From NCBI GenBank assembly GCA_032821775.1, contig JAVLRN010000005.1, positions 1,798,001 to 1,862,000 on the forward strand: a stretch of 64,000 nucleotides of DNA, given 5' to 3'. This document shows positions 10,353-21,006 of this stretch, piece by piece (positions within the stretch are counted from its first letter, which is position 1; each line of letters begins with the position of its first letter). Origin of the DNA: Sanguinoderma infundibulare. Lineage: Eukaryota; Basidiomycota; Agaricomycetes; Polyporales; Polyporaceae. The notes beneath the pieces were generated by a model, which saw only the letters and a list, made by a program, of their open reading frames with translations, was not told the DNA's origin and did not search any database. The position numbers were made by a program, and so were the translations under genes.

Positions 10353-12043
10353 ATGAGCATCTCAGAGGTGTCGGCGGAGAACTTGTGCGTCATGTCCCTA
10401 CTCGCTGCCGTATTCCTCGCGCTGATGACCGACAACAAACAGCGTTTCGTCTATGCGATTCGACACTTGTATCACGCTCGCGGCGTTCAGTAAGTCACAA
10501 CCACTTCGATATACCGCAATCACGACGCTGACCGCTTTGATAGCCCTCCTGTATTATGATTACGCCCTCACGGTTACATCTGAAATCGAGTGGTACTGGA
10601 GTCCGCCTTCACCATCTGCGCCTTTTATCCTGTTCACAGTCAGCCGTTACTTTGGCCTGTTAGGCCCTATTCCTGTATTCCTCGAATATTTTGGAGGGCT
10701 ACCGGAACACGTGAGTATCTTTGGTCTTGAAATCCATGTTAGGAGAGCGCTGACCATTCCATGTAGCGGTGAGTCCACATTCTTCACCAGCACTAGAAGA
10801 CTTCGACTGAAAATTCGAGCACCCGCAGATGTCGTGAGATCCAGTTATATCACCAGGTCTATGCGGTGGCTGGTCAGGCGGTCGTTGCTGGTAGGTTTTT
10901 CCGGAGTTATCCATCGAGCGGCCGAGACTTATTTGTCCCCTAGTGTTGCTCATCCTGCGGACATATGCACTATACAATTGCAACAAGCGGGTCCTTGCGC
11001 TGTTGATATGCATGTTCTTTGGGGGAGGCATACAAAGCTTGGTGAGATACTCTCATGTTGGTATCTTTCGAGCACCGGGGAGACTTACTTCACACTGTCC
11101 AGGTTGCTGTGTTGACCGGCGACAGCCCTCTGTCGACTAACATCCCGTTAAAGTTTCCATTCACCGGATGCAATCTGTCTCTGAATAGCGATCAGTGGGT
11201 CATATCGTTATGCTAATATTCCTTCTGGTCTGATTCTGTCGTGCAGGGGCATTCGTGAGTTTGTCCCCGCTAGGATGTGCAGAGCCACTGACTCGACGTG
11301 TGGCAGATTTGGCGCTTGCCTGGAGTGCAATGCTATGGTTCGACACGGCCATCTTTGCTTTAACATTCTACAAGGCGATGCAAGTACGGCATGACATGCC
11401 TGGAACGCTGTTGGTGACCATGTTTCGAGACGGTGAGTATGATCTATTCTTTATTGAAGAGAGGGTGTCCTGACCTTCTTTGAAAGGCACAATCTATTAC
11501 GGGTGAGTTCATACCGCATCGTTCGATCATCACCTCCTCATGGTGATTGAGTACTTAGCATTCTCATCGTCGTCAACACTCTGAACATCATTACTTTCCT
11601 GGTGAGCAACGTTGTTGTTGACCTGGACGTCTGACGAAAGCTCACCGATTCTAGATCGTACCAGTAAGTTTCTCAGCTAGCTTATGTTTCGTATCCAGAA
11701 GGCTGATTTAACCAGTCTGGCGACCCGCTCAAAGGGACGGCTACAACATTGACGAACGTGTACGCCCCTCTCTGCATCTCTAGAGCTGCGCATTCAACAT
11801 CGTCAACTTCGTAGGCTCTCCGTGACGCTCACTTCGCGCCTGATGTTGAATCTGCGAGATCCAAGTATTCAAATCCGTCGGCCGCAGGGGGCCACTACTC
11901 GTCACGAATGCTGGTCGACTGCGCAGTTCAGCTCAAAGATAATGTCTTTCAGACGTTCCACGATGTTCAGCGATACGACAGTGACGGATGGCCTCCCGGG
12001 AGTGTCTCCAGGCAGCCATCTCACGGGCATTGAAACGGCCTGA
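10353..12043 (+). CDS. DUF6533 seven-helix membrane protein, copy C (324 aa, 14 exons)
   Basis: Third tandem copy. The core is LLYYDYALTVTSEIEWYW, then LGPIPVFLEYFGGLPEH. Exons: 10353-10384, 10443-10489, 10544-10710, 10767-10768, 10829-10890, 10944-11041, 11103-11194, 11247-11254, 11307-11432, 11487-11502, 11559-11601, 11655-11663, 11716-11759 and 11815-12043. Exons 2 to 13 match copy A base for base in length. In this copy, skipping the 2-nt exon would put TGA in frame two codons later, so the small exon is required. The last exon gives LMLNLRDPS and then a copy-specific polar tail. A chemosensory or transport role has not been shown for this family, and I do not assign one. Confidence 0.9.
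10767..10768 (+). other. Two-nucleotide exon (CG) in DUF6533 copy C
   Basis: The flanking introns are 10711-10766 (GTGAGT to TGTAG) and 10769-10828 (GTGAGT to CGCAG). The junction reads CAC-CGA-TGT-CGT. Direct joining of the neighbouring exons would give CAC-ATG-TCG-TGA, a stop. Confidence 0.88.
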
Positions 12044-12670
12044 TTCGGACATTTTCGGTACGGATAGACCGTCCATACATCCAGGCGCTTGCTTAACAAC
12101 TTTGATCGGCAGCCTGAAGCTTATATGTAGACAATGTATTTTACATCGATGCGCACTGTGATCGCACGCTCCGTATGATGTAGCTGGGAACGGAAGAAGC
12201 ATCCTTCCGCAGCTCAGTAGAAGGTAATTAGTTGCACCACGACCTGTCCCCGCTCGTCCTGGCTATCATTCTGCCAATCCATTGATGCGAGCCCACGTGC
12301 ACTCTTGATCATACCTACAGTACTAGCTGCGTTGAATAGACGCAATGTCGTTACCCAAATTGGAGGACAGTGAGTTTTGCTTATGGAGAGTTAAAAATAT
12401 TCGCGGCACTGTGCCTCGCTCCGCGGCCGCGTCGTCTCTGCCCAGCATGCAACATCCGGTCTTCTGCCGAACATACCTAGCTGTGCAGTCCCCTGTCGCT
12501 GAACACTATTGTATGTAGAGTATTTGATATCTGACCTTGTTCTATTCGATCTGTAGGGCTGCGCTCAGGCTCGAGTCGGCTGGAAGACGCCCTTGTCACG
12601 TCTCTGACGCGTGATGTCACAAGCTATGGCATGCCACTTGGCGCAGAAAATCATCCGTCCGTAGGCCACG
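12044..12670. other. Intergenic region, DUF6533 array to proton-channel gene
   Basis: About 630 bases with no recognised gene. It should hold the promoter of the downstream channel gene. I see no RNA gene or repeat. Confidence 0.5.
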
Positions 12671-13517
12671 ATGTCCGAGCAGGATCCCCTCCTGCCCGCT
12701 GGGAATGCGCCCGGAACGGGAGACTACCTCGAATCCCAATCAACGCTCCCAGAAAGCCGCTATGAGCGCGCCAAAGCCCGAACCGCCGAGTTCCTCGAAT
12801 CCGACACGCTCCACTACATCGTCATAACCCTTGTTCGTCCTTTCAAGTTCCCATCCCGCCACTAACCACTCACTCTCGAACCGCATGCTGAGTGCTGACC
12901 TACTGCAGGTGCTCATCGACTCCGTCTGCGTCCTCGCCGACCTGACCTACAGCTTCCTCTCAGAGGACTGCACGCCCATCGAGGGCCCCGACGCGCCCCT
13001 CTGGCTCAACGTCCTCGCCCAGATCTCGCTCGTCATAACCACCCTCTTCCTCGTCGAGATCCCCGTCACGCTCTGGGCCGAGGGCGCGCAGAAGTTCAAC
13101 CCGTGCGGCGGCGGGCCGCACGCGCCGCTCCACTTCTTCGACGCCGTCGTCATCGTGGTCACCTTCGTGCTCGAGGTCGTCCTGCGTGGGCGCGAGCGGG
13201 AGCTCGCGTCGCTCCTCATCGTCCTCCGGCTCTGGCGCCTCGTCAAGCTCGTGCAAGGTGCGCAGGCCGGCGTTCACGACCTCGACCGTGGTGCACGCGC
13301 TCACCCCCTCCGCTGTCCAGGTATCGCGGTGGGCGCGGGAGAGCTCGATGAGGGGCGAGCGCGAACCCTCGTCGAGACCCGCGAAGAATTGAAACATGCT
13401 TTGTTGTCCCTGCAGACAGCCCGAGACGAAAACCAGCAGCTGCGCGCACGCATCGCGCACTACGAGCAAGACCAGGGCGATGGCAATGGCCAAGTTCCCG
13501 CTCGCGACGAACTATGA
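12671..13517 (+). CDS. Voltage-gated proton channel, Hv1 type
   Basis: Hv1 channels are voltage-sensor domains without a separate pore that let protons leave the cell. Four helices are visible. S1 is VLIDSVCVLADLTYSF, with the aspartate that acts as selectivity filter in known Hv1 proteins. S2 is LFLVEIPVTLW, with the conserved acidic residue. S3 is FFDAVVIVVTFVLEVVL. S4 is LRLWRLVKLV, with basic residues every third position. After S4 comes the family-typical GIAVGAGEL and a C-terminal heptad region (ETREELKHALLSLQTARDEN) that should form the dimerising coiled coil. Exons: 12671-12832, 12909-13257 and 13321-13517. The second intron is 63 nt and has no stop, but splicing it restores the usual VQG-IAVGAGEL join. 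The N-terminus is acidic and soluble. Confidence 0.88.
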
Positions 13518-14014
13518 GGACTGTCTCATGTCATCGTGTTCTACTATTTACCGTGCGTGTACAAGCGAGGACTGTCGCGGACATGTTGATAATTCACTTC
13601 TGGGGCGCGCATCTTCGCGCTGTTCCCGCTTGGGATACATTAAGTAGGATGCAGGATCCGCGTGCTAATATTTACAAGGGGGTGGAGTAGCTAGCTACAA
13701 ATACGTTTCAGGAAACACAATGTTCTCGTCGCTACATGGACGCCGGAAATATACCCTTCTAATCGCTACAGTCCGTGTGGGTATGAATTGATACAACTAC
13801 AGATGGAGGATGCTGAAGAGAAGGAAATATGGCAATGTGAGCGATCCTGGGTGCGATGATGGATGGTCGTACGTCGGCTAGCGATGTGTCGTGAGCATGG
13901 GCAGTGTGTCCTGTCTCAAACATCAGAGGGAACGGCAAGCGTCCAGCGTCCAGAGTCCAGCCACGTCTAGGCGCGGGGATGAGCAGAAGAGAAAGAAACG
14001 GCCAGGACGGGTCA
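13518..14014. other. Convergent intergenic region
   Basis: About 500 bases between the ends of the proton-channel gene and the four-helix protein gene. It should contain both 3' untranslated regions. Nothing else was recognised. Confidence 0.5.
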
Positions 14015-15485
14015 TCACTGAACGGACGACGTCTCGCTCCCGGCAGGCACCCACGCCGAGCGCCGCGCACGCGTCACGGGCTGGTCGGGGTCGACCACGT
14101 CCTCCGGGAACATTCCGTACGAGACTGGGCGCGACGAGTTGGCCACGGGCACGACCGCATCCCGCTCTAGGTCGATGTAGAACGTGCCCGTCGGCGAATG
14201 CGACTGCGGCTGCGTGTGCGCCCCGAATATATGCGCCCTCTGCGGGCGCACGGGCACAGGCGGCGGCGAGGAGACCGTCGTCTGGCTCCAGCACGACTTG
14301 AGCTTGAGCGGGCGGAGGGGGCGCACGGGCGGTGGAGGGCGGAAGGAGAAGCGCGGCATCGCGAAGGGCGTGTCGACGCCGCGGCGCGGAGGATCGCCTT
14401 TGGCCCAGCCGGGACGAATACTCTCCATGCTCGGCCTGTGGGCGAGGGAGGGCGCGCGCGCGTTGGCGAAGAGGCGGCTCGTCCACGTCGTGCGGCGGTC
14501 CATGGGCGGGGATGTGGGGCCGGCGGTGCTCTTGCGCTGTTGCTGCATGAGGGATATGGGGGACAGAGGCGTTGCGGGATAACTGGGAGGCTCGAGTTTG
14601 GGGGATGGAGGGAGCGCTTTGGCGTACTGCTCGAAGATCGGCGTGGGGTAATGGAACGACAAGCGCTTGATGTCGAGCACATCAGGGTCGTGCGCCTTCT
14701 CGTTGCGAACAGGGCGCGGCGTGCACTCGAGCGAGGTGGATGGCCCTACGAACCAAGGAATGGCGCATACCGAAGACGTCCAGATACCCGGGACGATGCC
14801 CATGTGCGTGAGGGTGGCTGTTATTAATGTGAAAGAATATAAGATCACTGTACGATAACGTCAGTCTGTCGTTTGAACACAATAGGGAAAAGACGTACAG
14901 ATCATGCAAGAGATCCATGACAGCGCGAGGACGAGCGATGAGGAAGCACAGGCAACGATGCTGATGCCCTGGCACAGGACAGGAGGACCGTTCGCGGTGA
15001 TAGCAAATGAACTGGCGAGGTGCATGGTGGACAGGACACCGGTCCACGCGCACTCATAGCGCACCTGGTTGATGAACTTGATCGAGAACCACGAGGAAAC
15101 CAGGCCTCTGCAACAAAAGGCGTGTCAATGAGCAAGCTCTCGGGCAACATTGCAGGAGCTGGACTTACATAGCCAGTAAGGTCAGGAGGAGGCATGAGTT
15201 GAACACCACGAAGGTGGGAGAGCTAAGGACTAAACGGCCTTTGAGTCGCCACTTGCGGATGAAAGTTGAGCTGTACTCACCTTGAACCCCCAGGTCCTTC
15301 AACACCGTCAGGTTCCACGCCGCGAATGCAATGGCAAGGATATTAACATAGACCAAGATACCTATGGAGAACGTGAGCACATGTAATAACTTGAATGTAG
15401 GCACTGGGCACGTACCAAAAAGAACGAAACGCAGGACGATGAACGGGTTGCGCATCTGGGTGGACTGGGGAAGGCGCTCGAGCAT
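14015..15485 (-). CDS. Four-helix membrane protein with long proline/serine-rich tail (417 aa), paralogue 1
   Basis: I do not recognise a named family. The first half has four hydrophobic segments, a layout like that of MARVEL-type proteins. The second half is a polar tail of about 240 residues rich in Pro, Ser and Arg. Exons (5' to 3'): 15485-15416, 15361-15281, 15229-15169, 15107-14899 and 14847-14015, all with GT-AG borders and consistent phase. The protein is related to the gene at 21007-22467. Both have a second exon of exactly 81 nt in phase 1, with FAAWNLTVLKDLG here against IGVWNLTLAQELG there. Both also share a YECAW/FECVW motif and an LALSW/LAFSW motif. The start at 15485 is the first ATG before the first helix. 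Plasma-membrane or endomembrane location is inference. Confidence 0.75.
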
Positions 15486-16199
15486 TATAGTTGACAGTAA
15501 GAGGAGAGTAGAATTGGGTTTCTTGTAGAGACAGCACGAGGAAGGAGCGAGTCAAATGCGTCGTAGGGCGGGGACGTAGCAGGCGATGAGACACAGGCTG
15601 ATGAACTCAAAGGAACGTCGGAACAGGGGCAATACGATGGCGACGACGATGAAGCAGCGTGTAGCGGGAGAAGAAGTGACCAACTGCGAGTCGAAGGTCT
15701 TTAACGGCGTGGAGGGCCTGGAGAACGGCCGGAACCAAGTGGGCAAAGCAGTCTAAAGCAGTCGGAGGACCGCCGGGGCCACAAAGGGAGTGGGGCGGGA
15801 TGCATACTTTCTTTTAATGGCCGGGGGCCTCGGGACGTAACAGCACGTAACACGCGCAGGACAATGGCTCATCCAAGAACAATAGCAAAGTACCTGCCGA
15901 GGGGGGTGGACGCGGCGCGCCCGTCCTTGTGCCTTGTATTATTTATGGCGCGGTTCAAGCTTGAAGCGAGTGGATCTGCCGATGCCTAGATGCATAGATG
16001 GCTAGCTTGTACATCCCTCGGGCGAGCAACGAGCGCAGACCTGGTGCAAGCACTGAGATGAGCGAGAGAAACAAAAGTCGGCACAGCACCAAGGCGCTGT
16101 GCCGACGATGCCCCATGTCGAGCGCCTGCGCCGACACCCGCGAGTTCAGCAATATGCAAAACTACGACCATCATGCCATTCTCCCTCACCCATATACTT
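15486..16199. other. Intergenic region upstream of U6
   Basis: About 710 bases. It should carry the promoter of the minus-strand membrane-protein gene and the upstream control region of the U6 gene. A 'catata' element lies at 16191-16196, directly before the U6 5' end, which is closer than the usual TATA spacing for a U6 promoter. Confidence 0.45.
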
Positions 16200-16223
16200 G
16201 TCCCCCTCGGGGTGACATACGAA

Positions 16224-16254
<31 letters not shown>

Positions 16255-16319
16255 GGCCCCTGCACAAGGATGACACGCTTTCCCGGAGTGGTAGACCTAC
16301 GGGTCTCAATATTTATTTT
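16200..16319 (+). ncRNA. U6 spliceosomal snRNA
   Basis: U6 is the catalytic snRNA of the spliceosome. The conserved core runs from about 16227 (ATTGGAACGATACAGAGAAG) through TTAGCATGGCCCCTGCACAA to GGATGACACGC at about 16277. It contains the ACAGAGA box (16238-16244), which pairs with the 5' splice site, and the catalytic AGC triad (16250-16252). A 5' stem-loop is formed by GTCCCC-CTC-GGGGTGAC at 16200-16216. The 3' part is less typical: after the core there is a small perfect hairpin AGACC-TACG-GGTCT (16293-16306), and the only T-run is TTTT at 16316-16319, which I take as the Pol III terminator. The exact 3' end is therefore uncertain. I see no intron in the conserved core. Confidence 0.93.
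16316..16319 (+). terminator. Probable Pol III terminator of U6 (T4)
   Basis: Four T residues at the end of the U6 gene. This is the first T4 run after the conserved core; an earlier run (16279-16281) has only three T. Confidence 0.5.
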
Positions 16320-16413
16320 GTGTTCTGCATTGTGGGCGCCTACATCGAGTCTCCGACTGGAACGGACGCGTGGCCGGTGCAGGACTCTGTTCGCGCACGG
16401 CACTCTTGCACTC

Positions 16414-17955
16414 ATGTCTTCCCTCTTTCGACTGGCACAACCAGCATGGAACCTCGCATGCAGCCTACTCTGCGACCCTCGTTACTTCGGCGCGCTCGCA
16501 ACCCTCGTCATCCTTGGTGACGCTGTTCTGACGCAGCTCATCATACGCTTCGTACCATGTCAGCAAGTGTATCATCCCCCAATGTCGTCCACTTGACGCG
16601 AACCCTGCAGACACGGAGATCGACTGGGAGACATACATGGTCCAATTGGAGCTATACCTGAACGGAGAACGAGATTACGCTCTCATCACCGGACCGACCG
16701 GACCCATAGTGTGCGTAACCCGTTCTCTCAAGCGTTGCATGAACCCGCTTGTTCAGCCGAGCACGACGGCAGATACCCCGCAGGGCATGTGTATATCCAC
16801 CGCTTTCTGTACGCCCTGACGGACTCTGGGCGAAATCTCTGGAAGGGCCAGCAAATCTACGGCGCGCTCTACCTCGTCACCCTGGCATTGACCGCGGCCA
16901 TATACAAGCAAGCTGGTGGGGTGCCGAACTGGACCTTGCTGCTCCTCCCGCTCAGCAAGCGGCTGCACTCCATCTATGTCCTGCGTCTATTCAACGACTG
17001 CTGGGCGGTCGCGGGCGCGCAAGCCGCGATCCTTGCGTTTGCGTGGGGCTGGGACGCACTCGGCATCCTGCTCCTAGGGTACGTCGTCTCATCCCTTGCC
17101 GCCAGCGCCCTGTATCTCATGCGTGAGCGGACAGGTCTGCACTGTCAGTCAAGATGTCGGTCCTGCTCTACGTTCCCGGCGTCCTGGTCGTCCTCTTCAA
17201 GCGCCGCGGCCTGGTCTCCACCCTTGTTCACATCTTCGCGCTCGGAGCGACACAAGCAGTCGCAGGCCTGCCCTTCCTCCTTGAATATCCGCGCTCGTAC
17301 ATCAAGTATTCGTACGAGCTCGGGAGGGTGTTCCTGTTCAAGTGGACCGTGAACTGGCGGTTCCTCGGCGAGGACCTCTTCCTCAACTCGACGTGGGCCA
17401 AGAGTCTCTTGGCCGCGCATGTTGCTACACTAGCTCTGTTTGGGATCTTTCGCTGGTGTCAGCGCGATGGCGGCGTATTGACGGTCCTCAGGAGAGGCTT
17501 GAGCCAACCTTTGCAGGCACCCGCAGTGACGCCGTTGACGGCGGATTGTAAGTTCGATTCCCTGCTCAAATACTCCCGCGGCTCACACTGAGGACCTTGC
17601 AGACATTGTCACTGTTCTCTACACTTCGAATCTGATCGGTATTCTGTTCGCGCGGTCCCTCCACTACCAGTTCTACTCCTGGTACGCCATGCAGCTCCCA
17701 TTCCTGACATGGAGGACGAGATACCCCGTCATCGTTCGGTATGATTGCCAATACACAATTGTATGCATCGTGACATCTGACTACTGTTCTAGGCTTGCGC
17801 TGCTACTTGGGATCGAGTACGCCTGGAATGTGTTCCCGTCGACGAGCCTCTCCTCCGGAATCCTCGTTGGTGCCAACGCGGCGTTGCTGCTGGGTGTATG
17901 GTTTGGATACCCCGAAGGCAAGATCGCACCTCGCCCTTCCATAAAAGCGGAATAG
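16414..17955 (+). CDS. ALG3: Dol-P-Man:Man5GlcNAc2-PP-Dol alpha-1,3-mannosyltransferase
   Basis: ALG3 adds the first lumenal mannose to the lipid-linked oligosaccharide in the ER, using dolichol-phosphate-mannose. The diagnostic motif is [19 protein letters not shown], then [18 protein letters not shown] near the N-terminus. Further family blocks are [36 protein letters not shown] and [13 protein letters not shown]. The protein is polytopic, 420 residues, the usual length. Exons: 16414-16558, 16611-16710, 16773-17078, 17135-17547, 17603-17738 and 17793-17955; all junctions keep phase. The C-terminus ends with lysine/serine residues (RPSIKAE) and no clear KKxx signal. The gene starts only about 95 bases after the U6 terminator and is convergent with the transporter gene; the stop codons are 92 bases apart. 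Confidence 0.95.
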
Positions 17956-18047
17956 ATACTCTATATCCAAGCAGTACAGTGTACATCGTATTACGTGTCC
18001 CAATATGATCTACAGCAAATCCCATATACAACAGTATCAACTCAACC

Positions 18048-19904
18048 TTAGACCCTCGCCTTCCATCTTCTCCACAGGACAAATGATGCGATGCACGCGA
18101 CAACAGACGTCCCGATGCTGATCCCGAACGTCGACTGCCAACATTGCACACCCTTGCACGCGGCTTCACCAGGGGTGACGTGGCGCACGGCGACGAACGC
18201 GTACAGATACGAGAATAAGGTGGTGCCGACGAATGCGGCGTATGAGATGTAGCCAAAGTTGCGGCCGAGGTGGTTGAGCCCCCAGATCGACGACAGGATC
18301 CCAGGCCTGCAAGAAACAATGTCGACGTCAGCACTCCGACTCCACCGCGCACGGATAAAGAGACCGGTGAGAATCCTGAGGAGGGGTACGCACAACAACG
18401 TGAACGTCGCGCCGTACGCGATTCCGGTGCCCACGCTCAACGGCCACATCGCCTCCTGCGTCCGGATGCCGAGCTCGAGCCACGCGAACGTGAGCGCGAG
18501 CAAGAGCGACGTCCCGAGCATGAAAGCGACCCTGCTCGCGCGGCGCCTGCGCGCGAACGCCCAGACGCCGCCGACGCGCACGGCGACGGGGGCGAGCACG
18601 TCGGCGAGCGAGCCGACGAGGAGGCGCGAGACGGTGTTGAAGAAGGAGAGGAGGCGGACTTGGCTAGAGACGTTCGCAGTCGCGCTGCCGCCTGGACCGG
18701 AGGAGCTGGGCGGGAGGGAGAGGACGATCGAGCCGAGGTTCGAGACGATCATCTCGGCCTGCATAGATGTGGTTCAGGACGTCAGGCGAGAGATTCGTAG
18801 CTAGAGAGGCTTGGAGGCGCACCGAGCCGACCATGAGTGCTATCCAGAAGGCGAGGAGCCAGAAGTACGGGTCCTTGAAGAGGTCGAGGGTGCCGCCTTC
18901 CTGCGGCTCCTCCACAGGCACGGCGTGGACGTCGACGTCGACAGGGTCCTTCTGGGCGTCAAGATCGACGGGATACTCTGCGTCGCTGCCGAGGAGAGGC
19001 TGCTGCTCGGGCGCGTGCAGCACGGACTCGGCGTCCGAGCATGATGACTTTGGCGCCTCGGAGGTTGCGGCGTAGTACTTCTGGTTCGCACGGAAGATGA
19101 TGGCGGTGGCAAAGTGTATTGAGCCAGCTACTACAGCCAGAAACGTGAAGTAGCGGGGGATGTCGAGGGTCTGGCCGGGTGTCGTGAAGAGCTTGGATGC
19201 TATGAGTGACAGGAACAACGGCGACAGACCAAAGATGGACATGCTCGTCCCCGAGGCGATCCCAATATATTGCGGGAAGGACTTTGTTGCCGCAAAGACG
19301 AGCGAAAAGTACCTGTACAGTCCACTTTTAGCTCCAGGGACATCTCGGGGCGAAGGAGTGGGTGTGCGCACGAGGAGACGGTAGCAAGGCCGATCATTGC
19401 AAAGTACAGCACGAGCCTGTGGAATGAGCTGTCGGACACATTGGCCGCGAGCGCTGGTCCATCTGGTTGGGCCTGGGCGACTTCTCTGGCAAACAGCCCG
19501 AAGCCAAGGGAGTAGAGTACGGCTGCGGCGAGGGAGCATGACCAAGCGCCGTAACGGTCGATTGCTGCGCCGAGTATGGCGCCGACGGGATACTGCCCTG
19601 CCATTCCGCTAAAGGGTGCAAATGTTCAGAGGTCATTGAAGCCCATCATGTCACAAATAAGCTTTCGCTCACGCGAGTGCGATCGTAGTCAATTGGGGCT
19701 GTGTGAGCTTGAGATGCTCAACGAGAGCGGGCGCGATGAGCGAGAAGCTGTATACACCGCCGCCACATATCCTGGGTGCGTAAAGAGGCTGTCAGCGGGC
19801 TGGGACAATGGGACATCGCTGAGGTATACGCACGCGTTCGCAGCAACTGCACAACATGTTAGGACAGCTCGCACGTTGGGTCCATAACCCGGAACAGCTC
19901 GCAT
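18048..19904 (-). CDS. Major facilitator superfamily transporter, MCH1/nodulin-like type (506 aa)
   Basis: A polytopic carrier with the two-bundle arrangement of MFS proteins. The N-terminal half contains ICGGGVYSFSLIAPALVEHL and YPVGAILGAAIDRYG, followed by YIGIASGTSMSIFGLSPLF. A long acidic loop (about residues 215-270) links the halves, and the C-terminal half has FNTVSRLLVGSLADVLAP and WGLNHLGRNFGYISY. This pattern fits the MCH1/nodulin-like branch; the substrate cannot be read from the sequence. Exons (5' to 3'): 19904-19834, 19771-19673, 19608-19372, 19312-18823, 18758-18394 and 18306-18048. All introns are GT-AG and the phases agree. The N-terminus MRAVPGYGPNVRAV is short before the first helix, as usual. 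The gene ends close to ALG3 (convergent). Confidence 0.85.
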
Positions 19905-21006
19905 GTCTGCACGGAGGCAATATGCGGGCGACGGAAGCCAATCGGGGAAGGGAACGCAGCACTAGTGAGCGCGCGGCGAAAGCGGGGAAGGGGCTGGAGG
20001 TGAGCGTAGACTAGTTGCTGGCCGCTAGAAGGAAATGAACGCGCTGTGGCTGGGGCAAGGCTAAGCGTGGGGCAAGGCTGATCAGAGGGAGGACGAGGAG
20101 TCGAGGAGTCGGAGACTCTGACCGTCTTCCGAGTTGGACGGTTTCTCCTGGAAGCGCCCCGGCGTTCTGGTCAATATGACCGGTCAGTGGATGACCGATG
20201 CTGCTCAATTGTGGCATCCTTGCTCGGACCTCGTGCCTCTTCCTGTCCCTTGCCCTCATGTACTGCTCCGACCATCCGAGTCGCCCGTCGCACCCATGCC
20301 GTGTTTATCTCTCACCTGTACCTATCCGCAAAGCATGGCTGTTGACAGCAGTCACAGGCGCCACGCCGCCTTTATCAATGGGCGATGAAATGCGAGACTG
20401 AATCTGCTCCTGCAAGCCTCAGGTGGATGGCGCTCATGAGCCTCATCAGACCGGAGCAAATGATGAGCGGTGTGATCCATGTTGAACAGACCTCGACGTA
20501 ATCAAGTCCATCTTTGACAGCGTCCAGAGAATACGAAGACGTGTCTGTTGGTCATGAGGCTCCCATAGAAGTTCATTTCCGCCGCAGAAGCCTCAGGTCC
20601 TTACTCCGGACAAGACGCCGCGCACACGAGCATCCGTCAAGCTGGAGAGGAGTGGGGAAACATGCACGGAGAGTCGGCGGGGGAGTGACCATAACAACCG
20701 ATGATGAACGCGCGCCGGAGACGTTGAGGACGTTTCAGGGCTCGAGTACGTAAGCGTGGGCGATGCGGGGTGCCCGATGTGTTATATTCGACAGGCGGGG
20801 GTGTTTGTCCGCGAGCTTTGTGCTGCCACCTTCCTTTGTTCTTTTCTCCTTCTCCCTCACAGGCCACTTGCTTGACGCATTGTCGGACAGGATTCCGGAC
20901 ACGGAGCTGGTTCTTATACTCATCGTGTTGGCCCACTGATCATCACACGCTACCGTCGACCGGTCCCAAGCCCCTCACACGCTCTGCGCTCTTGCTCGTG
21001 CTCGTC
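19905..21006. other. Divergent intergenic region, transporter and four-helix paralogue 2
   Basis: About 1.1 kb between two divergent start codons. It should hold both promoters. A stretch near 20815-20870 is C/T-rich on the plus strand and may mark the transcription start of the downstream gene. No gene or RNA was recognised. Confidence 0.45.

Noticed and set aside
16191..16196. CATATA as the functional TATA box of U6
   Set aside because: It lies directly next to the 5' stem-loop; a box at this distance would start transcription inside the RNA. It is reported only as a question in the U6 finding.
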